The position numbers were made by a program, and so were the translations under genes. A model generated the notes under the pieces. It made no database searches. It was not told the origin of the DNA and saw only the letters and a program-made list of their open reading frames with translations. A DNA stretch of 64,000 nucleotides from Planctomycetota bacterium (lineage in GTDB: Bacteria > Planctomycetota > UBA1135 > UBA2386), in contig JACKIB010000025.1 in NCBI GenBank assembly GCA_020638695.1, positions 1 to 64,000 on the forward strand. The letters are read 5' to 3'. Below, in pieces: positions 57,453-64,000 of the stretch; position 1 is the first letter of the stretch, and every line of letters begins with the position of its first letter.

Positions 57453-59978
57453 ATGAACAACCCACCGATCCGCTGGAGCCCGCTCGTGTCCCTGACCCTG
57501 GTCGTGGGTGCGGCTTGGCTTGCCGCGGGTTCGACCGGCTTGCTCGGTTTCGCACTGCAACGCAGCGCGGTTTGGTGTTGTCTGCTGGCCGCGTGGGCGG
57601 TGTCGTCGCAGCACTTGGTGCGTGCAGCCCGCCACCTACGGAGCCGCGAGCTGGCTACCGAATTGCTGTTGGCCGTGGCTTGTCTGATCGCGGGCAGCGG
57701 GGTCGCGGCGCGGCAAGCGCCGGTGCGACTCACCGCGATCGCCGTGTTCGCGCTGTTGCTGGGTTGGCGTACCCATCATCGTAGGGTGCGCCGCTTCCAC
57801 TCCGATGTCGCGGTCGCCGTCGCGGTGTTGGCGATCCACCAGTTGTTGCTCTATTCCGTCCCCGCCTACTGGCTGGTGAGCGATGCGCTGGCGAACCGAC
57901 TCGGATCCGCAGCCGCTGCGTTGTTCGGGCGGAAGCTGTCCATCGGCCCCACCTTCGCCGGCGTCGACTTCCTCGTGCTGACAGGCGTCCTGTTGGGGCG
58001 CACGTTACGCGGTGCGCCCCTGATGCGGTGGTTCGGCACCGCGGCAGCAGTGTGCCTCGCACACCTGACGTACCTCGGCTTGCTGGTGTTCGCCCCCGAG
58101 CTGGGGTCGCGCCTCGGCGGCCTCGTGCCGTGGAACCTACCGCTCCTGGCGGCGGTCCTGCACCTGGCGGTGTTGGGATGGGTGCTGCGGACGACGGGCG
58201 TCGGGATCAGCACTCGGGGCAACCCGGGTTCGTCGGAGCGTACCGGCCCCACCCGCCCGGTATGGCTGAAGGTCCTCGGGATCCTCGCCTTGCCGGCCGC
58301 CGCTGTCGCGCTGGCGGTGGTCGTCACCCTTCCGTTCGGCACTTGCTCGCTACGCGGCAAGAAGGTGGTTGCCCATGAGCGCTGCTACGGCAACTGGGAC
58401 CACCCCAAGCACGGCGACTACGGTCGGTTGTCGATCGGGATGTACGGCATGCTGGCGCCGTTCGTCGAGAGTCTCGGTGGCACCTTCCGGCGCTCCACCG
58501 AACTCTCGGCCGCGGACCTCGACGACGCCGATGTGCTGCTGCTGCTCTATCCGCACAAGCCTTGGCAGCCCGGTCAGCTGGCGCGAATCGAACGCTTCGT
58601 GCGGCGCGGTGGTGCGCTGCTGCTGCTCGGGGAGCACACCTCGGAGGAAGAGGGCGGAGGCAACCGGTTCAACGAGGTCCTCGAGCCCACGGCGATCCGC
58701 GTGCCGTTCGATTCGGCGATGTTCGCGATCGGTGGCTGGTTGCAGTCGTACGCCCCGTTCGCCCATCCGGCGACGATCGGGGTCGGCGACCAGCGCAACG
58801 ACTTCGGGGTGGTGATCGGCGCCTCGGTCGCCGCGCGGTGGCCGGCCCGACCGTTGTTGGTCGGCCGGTGGGGCTACAACGACCCGGGCGATCCGCGAAC
58901 CGAGTCGAAGATGGGCAACCAGCGCTACGACGCCGGCGAGCGACTGGGGGACATCGTGTTGGTCGCCGAACAGGAGCTCGGCGCCGGGGTCGTGGTGGTG
59001 TTCGGCGACACTTCGACGTTCACCAACGGCATCACCATCGGCACGCACGACTTCAACGCGCGGCTGCTGGGTTACCTGGCGAATCGGCCGGGGAGCCCGC
59101 AGGTGCTGTGGCGCCAGCTGCTCGGCGCGCTGCTCGGGTTGGGCATCGGCGCTCTGCTCGTCTGGCGCGGCACCTGGCGCGACACGATTACGGTGTGTGC
59201 GACGCTTTCGGCCACCTTGCTGCTCTGTGTGCACTCCGGGCACCGCGCAGCCACGCTGCTGCCCGATGGGCGCGGCGCACGACCCAACAACCTCGCGTAC
59301 GTCGACGGGGCGCACTTCGGTCGGTTCGACGACGAAGCGTGGCGCCTCGATGGAACGATGGGTTTGAAGATGACCCTGATGCGCAACGGCTTCCTCACCC
59401 TGGAGCTGCACGAGTTCACCCGCGAACGGCTGCAGCGTGCCGGGCTGGTGGTCTCGATCGCGCCGCGGCGGCGTTTCACCGCCGCGGAGTGCGCGATGGT
59501 GCGCGAGTTCGTGGCGGAGGGCGGCATCTTCGTGTTGACCAGCAGCTATCACCACCGTGCCGGAGCCGAGCCGCTGTTGCGCGCGTTCGACTTCGCGATC
59601 GGTCCGCTCGATCCCGCCGCGCCCGAGCCGCAGCCGTTGAGCCACTTCAAGGCGCCGTACTCGCGGTTCGGCGACTACATGGCGTACGTGCGGTTCCACG
59701 AGGGCTGGCCGGTGACCTGTGCTGCACAGGAAGGTCTGCAACCTCTGGCGTACGGTGCCGACGACAGCACGGTCGGCTACCTGCGCTACTTCGGCAAGGG
59801 AGCTCTGGTGGTGATCGGTGATTCGTGCTTCGCACTCAACAAGAACCTCGAACTGGAGAACGGCCAGTTGTTCGAGGGGGCGCGGGAGAACGCCGATTTC
59901 TGGCGTTGGCTGTTGAGCCGCCTGCGTGACTCGCAGACCTGGACGCCGCCGCGGCCGGTGGTGGCGGAGGCAAAATGA
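57453..59978 (+). CDS. Polytopic membrane protein with two DUF4350/GldG-like domains
   Basis: An 841-residue protein. The N-terminal 250 residues hold about seven membrane helices, with a YSVPAYWLVSDALANRLG outer loop. A further helix near 270-292 leads to an outer domain (about 300-540) of the DUF4350/GldG-like type: DADVLLLLYPHKPWQPGQ, RIERFVRRGGALLLLGEH and a VVVVFGDTSTFTNG end. Two helices (about 550-590) lead to a second, similar domain (about 610-820): AECAMVREFVAEGGIFVLTSS and GKGALVVIGDSCFALN. This domain is a glutamine amidotransferase-like fold without obvious catalytic residues. Its stop overlaps the next start (ATGA, 59975-59978). Confidence 0.7.
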   Translation: MNNPPIRWSPLVSLTLVVGAAWLAAGSTGLLGFALQRSAVWCCLLAAWAVSSQHLVRAARHLRSRELATELLLAVACLIAGSGVAARQAPVRLTAIAVFALLLGWRTHHRRVRRFHSDVAVAVAVLAIHQLLLYSVPAYWLVSDALANRLGSAAAALFGRKLSIGPTFAGVDFLVLTGVLLGRTLRGAPLMRWFGTAAAVCLAHLTYLGLLVFAPELGSRLGGLVPWNLPLLAAVLHLAVLGWVLRTTGVGISTRGNPGSSERTGPTRPVWLKVLGILALPAAAVALAVVVTLPFGTCSLRGKKVVAHERCYGNWDHPKHGDYGRLSIGMYGMLAPFVESLGGTFRRSTELSAADLDDADVLLLLYPHKPWQPGQLARIERFVRRGGALLLLGEHTSEEEGGGNRFNEVLEPTAIRVPFDSAMFAIGGWLQSYAPFAHPATIGVGDQRNDFGVVIGASVAARWPARPLLVGRWGYNDPGDPRTESKMGNQRYDAGERLGDIVLVAEQELGAGVVVVFGDTSTFTNGITIGTHDFNARLLGYLANRPGSPQVLWRQLLGALLGLGIGALLVWRGTWRDTITVCATLSATLLLCVHSGHRAATLLPDGRGARPNNLAYVDGAHFGRFDDEAWRLDGTMGLKMTLMRNGFLTLELHEFTRERLQRAGLVVSIAPRRRFTAAECAMVREFVAEGGIFVLTSSYHHRAGAEPLLRAFDFAIGPLDPAAPEPQPLSHFKAPYSRFGDYMAYVRFHEGWPVTCAAQEGLQPLAYGADDSTVGYLRYFGKGALVVIGDSCFALNKNLELENGQLFEGARENADFWRWLLSRLRDSQTWTPPRPVVAEAK

Positions 59979-62560
59979 GAACGCTGCTCGTGTGGCTCGG
60001 ACTCGCCGGTCTCGCGTGCGCGGCCGTGCTGGCCGAGGAGTTCTACGGCTCGGCATCGACGACCGTGTGGTGCGCGTTGATCGGGGTGTCGGTGCCGTGT
60101 CTGGCATTCGCTCCGGTTCACTTTCCGATCGGTCGTCGGGCGTTGTGGGCAGCGCTGTTGGTCGCGCCCGCCGCGGTGGCGTTGCCGTGGTCGCACGCGG
60201 TCGGTCCGCTGCTGATCCTGGTCGGTTCGACCTTGTCGTTCGGTGCGGCGCGGAAGCGCTGGCTCGCTTCGGCGGGCCAGGCGCTGTCGCTCGGCGGAAT
60301 GCAGTGGCTGCTGATGGCCCTGGTGCTGTTCGTCTACCAAGCGGTGACTGCGCGCGTGGCTGAGGTTCCGTCGTGGATGGTCGAGGGGTTCGCGATGCTG
60401 GCCCGACTCGCCGGGGTCGAGGCGACCGCCGACGGGGCCAGCCTGGTGTTGTTCACCATGCGGACCAAACACGCATTGGCGATGACGTGGTCGCTGGTGG
60501 TCGATCCGGCGAGTGCGTGCTTGTTGGCCGGCGGGCTGCTGTTGCTCGGTCTGGTCCCGAGTCGGGGGCGCGCCGGGGCCGTACGACTGCTGATCGTGGG
60601 TGCAGTGTGTGCCGGATGGCTCGTGCTGCGCACCGCGGTCTTGTTCGGGGTGTACCTGCACCGCGTGCTGCGCACCGACTACGACGCGCCGCTGGCCAGC
60701 GCCGGGATGTTCTTCGACGAGCGTGTGGTGCTGCCGCTGGTGCTGCCCGTGGCGTGGTTGGCTGCGCGCGTGGTCGGTCGTTGGCGTCCTTCGCCGTCCG
60801 TGGAATCGGTTGCGCCGGGGTGGCGCGCCGTCGCCGCGCTGGGTCTGGCGGGTGCGGCAACGGCCGTGCTGACGTTGGCGGTGGTGTACAAGCCGTCAGG
60901 CGCGCGCAAAGGCGGCCGCGTCGTGTTCGACGAGTACCACAGCCGGGTCGACGACTGGTCGCGCGCCCGCTGGCCGCAGAAGCGGTTCGACACCACCGGT
61001 ACCCTGCGCGCCTACGACATGTCGTGGCACGGCGAAGAGGCGGCGTACAACTACGGTTCGCTGTACGAGTACTGTTCGCGGTTCTACACCGTCGACCGGC
61101 TGCTCCGTCCAACCGACGACGCCGCACTCGCGGCGTGCGACGTGTTGGTGGTCAAGGTGCCGTCGCGGACCTTCGACAAGGTCGAGATCGATGCGATCCA
61201 GCGTTTCGTCACCCGCGGCGGAGGGCTGCTGCTGATCGGCGAGCACACCGCGGTGTTCGGCAGCGGCGCCAGCATCAATCAGCTGGCACGGCCGTTCGGG
61301 TTCACCTTCCGCTACGACTGCCTGTTCGGCATGGACGACGTGTTCCAGCAGCGTTGGAATCCGCCGCTGGTGCCGCACCCGGTGACCCGGCACATGAGCG
61401 GCTTGGACTTTGCCGTGTCGTGTTCGATCGATCCCGGTCTGTCCGCGGGTACCGCGGTGATGCAGGACAACGGCTTGAAGAGCCTCGACGCCGACTTCCA
61501 CGTCCGCAACTTCTACCCGCAGCCCGGCGACGTGCCGCAGATGCTGCACGGCTCGTTCGTGCAGCTGTGGGCGACCGAGCGCGGCGCGGGCCGCGTGCTG
61601 GCCTTCACCGATTCGACGATCTTCGCCAACTTCGGCGTGTTCGAGGAGGGCAAGAGCGAGCTGTTCCTCGGCATGGTGGAGTGGCTGAACCGCCGTGCTG
61701 CCGGTGCGCCGGTTCTGTTGTGGGTGCTCGGTCTGCTCCTCGCGTTCGGCGCGTGCGCGATCGGGTGGCCGGTGCGTTCCGAGCTCACCCTGTCCGGCGC
61801 CGCGGTGTGTGTCGCGGGCTTCTGGCTCGCCACGAGCGCCGCGAACGCGCTGCACGCTGCGGCGTTGCCGGTGCCCGAGCCACGCCACCCGGTGCTGCGG
61901 GTCGCCATCGAGCGGAGGTTGTGTCCGGGACCACGGCTCACCAACGCCGGGTTCCTGTACGGCAAGGACAACGGTTTCGGGTTGTTCGAACGCGCGGTCC
62001 AACGGCTGACGGTGCGCCACAACGCGGCACGTGAGGGAGTCACGTGGCGCACCCAACGGTCCAGTCTGGAACGGAGCCTCGAGGCGGACGTCGTGGTCAT
62101 GATCCACCCGACGGTGGCGCCGAGTGCTGCCGACGTGGCGCAGCTCGAGCGATACGTGGCGGGTGGGGGACAGCTGTGGTTGCTCGATTCGCCGAGCAAT
62201 GCGCGTTCGACCGCCAACCGACTGCTGACGCCGTTCGGCCTGAGCTTGACCCGGGACGGCGAGGCAGCGGGCGGTGAAGGGCGCAGCAGCGGCTTCGGGT
62301 TGCCGGAGGTGTTGCCCGTCGACGCGGCCTGCACGGTGCGCGGTGGACGGCCATTGACGCGGATCGGCACGCGGACCGTCGCGAGTTGGCTGGAGCACGG
62401 CAAGGGACGGGTCGTGGTGGTGGGCTTCGCCAAGCGGTTCTGTGACACGCGGATGGGTGTCACCGGCGATGTGGAACCGACACCCGAGGTGCGCAAGGTC
62501 TACGCCTACCAGCATGCGCTGCTGCGTCGGTTGGTCAGCGGAGGCGCCCACGGCGGCTGA
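59975..62560 (+). CDS. Polytopic membrane protein with DUF4350/GldG-like domains, paralogue of upstream gene
   Basis: An 861-residue protein of the same layout as its upstream neighbour: N-terminal helices (1-300), an outer domain with CDVLVVKVPSRTFDKVEID, IQRFVTRGGGLLLIGEH and VLAFTDSTIFAN, two more helices (about 580-620), then a second domain with LERYVAGGGQLWLLDSPSN and GKGRVVVVGFAKRF. The helices at about 110-250 (AEVPSWMVEGF, VVDPASACLLAGG, VLRTAVLFGVYLHR) faintly recall the exosortase/archaeosortase layout, with Cys in the expected region; this is weak. The four-base overlap implies that both proteins work together, perhaps as a heteromeric membrane complex. Confidence 0.7.
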   Translation: MRTLLVWLGLAGLACAAVLAEEFYGSASTTVWCALIGVSVPCLAFAPVHFPIGRRALWAALLVAPAAVALPWSHAVGPLLILVGSTLSFGAARKRWLASAGQALSLGGMQWLLMALVLFVYQAVTARVAEVPSWMVEGFAMLARLAGVEATADGASLVLFTMRTKHALAMTWSLVVDPASACLLAGGLLLLGLVPSRGRAGAVRLLIVGAVCAGWLVLRTAVLFGVYLHRVLRTDYDAPLASAGMFFDERVVLPLVLPVAWLAARVVGRWRPSPSVESVAPGWRAVAALGLAGAATAVLTLAVVYKPSGARKGGRVVFDEYHSRVDDWSRARWPQKRFDTTGTLRAYDMSWHGEEAAYNYGSLYEYCSRFYTVDRLLRPTDDAALAACDVLVVKVPSRTFDKVEIDAIQRFVTRGGGLLLIGEHTAVFGSGASINQLARPFGFTFRYDCLFGMDDVFQQRWNPPLVPHPVTRHMSGLDFAVSCSIDPGLSAGTAVMQDNGLKSLDADFHVRNFYPQPGDVPQMLHGSFVQLWATERGAGRVLAFTDSTIFANFGVFEEGKSELFLGMVEWLNRRAAGAPVLLWVLGLLLAFGACAIGWPVRSELTLSGAAVCVAGFWLATSAANALHAAALPVPEPRHPVLRVAIERRLCPGPRLTNAGFLYGKDNGFGLFERAVQRLTVRHNAAREGVTWRTQRSSLERSLEADVVVMIHPTVAPSAADVAQLERYVAGGGQLWLLDSPSNARSTANRLLTPFGLSLTRDGEAAGGEGRSSGFGLPEVLPVDAACTVRGGRPLTRIGTRTVASWLEHGKGRVVVVGFAKRFCDTRMGVTGDVEPTPEVRKVYAYQHALLRRLVSGGAHGG

Positions 62561-62588
62561 GGCCGGCGGCGTCGCCGCGGGACCGGCC
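62561..62588 (+). terminator. Hairpin terminator
   Basis: GGCCGG directly after the stop pairs with CCGGCC at 62583-62588 and encloses a second small stem. The remaining bases to 62861 hold no recognisable gene. Confidence 0.45.
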
Positions 62589-62861
62589 GCGTCAGGATGA
62601 CCCCCGCCGGCGTGGGCTCGTGACCGGGCGGAGTTCGGCTCGCCGGAAGGGATCCGTCGTACACGGGGAAGGCCGTCGGAGCGGCTCTGCGACTCGATCT
62701 AACGCGGCGCTCATCGAAGCACCCGGGCGACCGGCAGAATCGGACGATGCGGCACGGTGGTCGTGGGGTCCCCGGTGGCGGGCGGTGCGTGGTTCGGATC
62801 ATCTGTTCGAATTCAGGCCCCGCACTCGCAGGCGGCTCGAGACCCTTCCCGGATCCCCACC

Positions 62862-64000
62862 ATGACTCGCTTCACCCTCCCGTCCGTGGTTGCCGCTCTG
62901 CTCGGGGCGGCATCGCTTTCCGCACAGATCTCCCACGATGGACCGTACTGGAACGGCTACCCGCTGCCCGCGAACCTGCAGACGGTGACATCGATCGGCA
63001 CGCAGGTCGTGCTGCAGACCACGTCCGCGGTGCACTTCTACTCGGGACTCCTGCGCACGTGGACGGTGCTGCCGGTCTCGTCGACCGCGGTGGTCCGAGT
63101 CGCCAACCGCTACAGCTTGGTCGAGGACGGTCTGTCGGTGCACGCCTACTCGACTGCCACCGGCGAGGTGCAGACCCTGACCGTGTCGGGGTCGGCGAAG
63201 ATCTACCAGTCCTCGTTGTCGTCGACCTGGACGGCGTGCGTGGAAGACGGCGGCACGCTGCACGGCTACTCGGCGTTCCTCGGCGCTTGGGTGCCGCTGA
63301 AGGTGCTCGGCAGCGTCAAGACGATCGATACCAACTCGCAGTCGGTGGCGGTGGTCGACGATGTCAACGTGTACGGGTTCAGTGCCCTGTACGGGACCTG
63401 GGTGGCGACCCCTACCCGTACCGGCGGCACCTACGCGACGCTGCGCAACGGCGTCATGGCGCTGTACAGCAGCCCGGACGAAGTGAAGGTGTTCTCGAGC
63501 TTCCAGAACACCTGGAGCACGGCGGCGTTGCCGGGCGCGCAGACCGCGGTCCAGCACCTGGGTGACGGCATGTTGGTGCTCGCGTCGGGCAAGGAACTGG
63601 CGCTGATCAGCACCATGACCGGCAACATCCAGCGCAAGACCTGCACCAACGTACCGACGGTGCAGATCGGCAAGAGCGTCGCGGTGCTGGATGATGGCGG
63701 AACGCTCACCGGTTTCGCGCCGGGCACCGATGCGCAGGTCGCGCTGCCGTCGACCGGCCCCAATGGCAGCATCTTGGTGGCCAACGGTTCGTTCGGATCG
63801 ATTGCGGTGATCGACGACGGCACGCGGCCGACCGCGTTCTCCGGCCTGACGGGGCGCACTTCCGCGGCGCCGGCCGGCAAGTACACCTACACCCTCGGTG
63901 ACATCGCCGCCCTCGCCGACGGCCAGCCGGCGCAGAGCTACGCGTACTCGGCGCTCACCGGTACCTGGGTGGCGGTCCCAGCCAAGACCTTCAGCAACCC
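62862..64000 (+). CDS. Exported beta-propeller-like repeat protein (3' end outside window)
   Basis: The frame from ATG 62862 is open to the last base, giving at least 379 residues. A signal peptide ends ASLSAQ. The body is built of units of about 40-50 residues with the motif [YF]S(A/S)xxGxW, for example YSAFLGAWVPL, FSALYGTWVA, FSSFQNTWST and YSALTGTWVAV, each followed by a VxxVDDG-type strand. This suggests a beta-propeller or solenoid. The family was not recognised. It joins the many exported binding-type proteins in this window. Confidence 0.8.
   Translation, partial: MTRFTLPSVVAALLGAASLSAQISHDGPYWNGYPLPANLQTVTSIGTQVVLQTTSAVHFYSGLLRTWTVLPVSSTAVVRVANRYSLVEDGLSVHAYSTATGEVQTLTVSGSAKIYQSSLSSTWTACVEDGGTLHGYSAFLGAWVPLKVLGSVKTIDTNSQSVAVVDDVNVYGFSALYGTWVATPTRTGGTYATLRNGVMALYSSPDEVKVFSSFQNTWSTAALPGAQTAVQHLGDGMLVLASGKELALISTMTGNIQRKTCTNVPTVQIGKSVAVLDDGGTLTGFAPGTDAQVALPSTGPNGSILVANGSFGSIAVIDDGTRPTAFSGLTGRTSAAPAGKYTYTLGDIAALADGQPAQSYAYSALTGTWVAVPAKTFSN

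Noticed and set aside
62795..62830. tRNA-like GTTCGAATTC
   Set aside because: No acceptor, D or anticodon arm can be folded around it.

Overview
The window is a high-G+C chromosomal segment with no rRNA, tRNA, insertion sequence, phage or CRISPR array that I can see. The gene content points to a planctomycete (phylum Planctomycetota), probably a high-G+C deep-branching or marine lineage. The evidence is a DUF1501 protein paired with a PSCyt1/DUF1549/PA14/DUF1553 protein, a formylglycine-type sulfatase, a DUF303 esterase, many large exported beta-propeller, Kelch, FG-GAP and carboxypeptidase-regulatory-like proteins, and lineage-type C-terminal domains on exported proteins. The assignment is inference from families; no marker-gene tree was made.

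Layout. 1-3.3 kb: end of an FG-GAP exported protein, then two truncated genes (serine hydrolase and SGNH esterase) that meet tail to tail. 3.9-8.1 kb: MFS exporter, sulfatase lipoprotein, NlpC/P60-like hydrolase. 8.2-13.1 kb (minus): class III-type alcohol dehydrogenase overlapping an alpha/beta hydrolase, and an 899-residue carboxypeptidase-regulatory-like protein. 13.2-16.7 kb: a tight Mla/MCE lipid-transport operon (STAS-MlaE, MlaF, MlaD, auxiliary lipoprotein). 16.9-25.4 kb: DinB protein, Kelch protein, gene remnant, DUF502 membrane protein, 999-residue Ig-like lipoprotein, queC, small lipoprotein. 25.5-30.5 kb: rpsO, pnp with a very long acidic plus RGD/RGG-rich tail, an ECF-type sigma factor, and a DUF2059 protein. 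30.9-36.2 kb: Ser/Thr kinase with a Gly/Ala repeat tail, then (minus) histidine kinase, response regulator and TraB/TIKI lipoprotein joined by 4-bp overlaps, and fabH.

36.3-48 kb is the most interesting part. An exported metallo-beta-lactamase/lamin-tail protein diverges from a single 1867-residue protein. That protein joins an exported CBM9-like domain, several membrane segments, HAMP, GAF, a degenerate GGDEF, a sigma54-activator AAA+ domain with intact GAFTGA, and a winged helix. Directly downstream is a dense cluster of GGCGAA/TTCGCC half-sites abutting a -24/-12 promoter match, followed by an OmpH/Skp-like chaperone, a lipoprotein secretin and a GspK-like protein. The same half-site occurs twice, 11 bp apart, at the start of the giant gene. 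My reading is a self-contained one-component sigma54 circuit linking an extracytoplasmic ligand to a minimal type II-secretion-like cluster.

48-54.4 kb (minus): SDR, DUF1501, DUF1549/1553 protein with an N-terminal propeller, and a small conserved protein. 54.6-57.2 kb (minus): an exported protein made of about 60 heptads of the form CPxxxTx, encoded by 147-bp tandem repeats and broken by a one-base insertion. 57.5-62.6 kb: two overlapping tandem genes that each join an N-terminal membrane domain to DUF4350/GldG-like domains. The window ends inside another exported beta-propeller-like protein.
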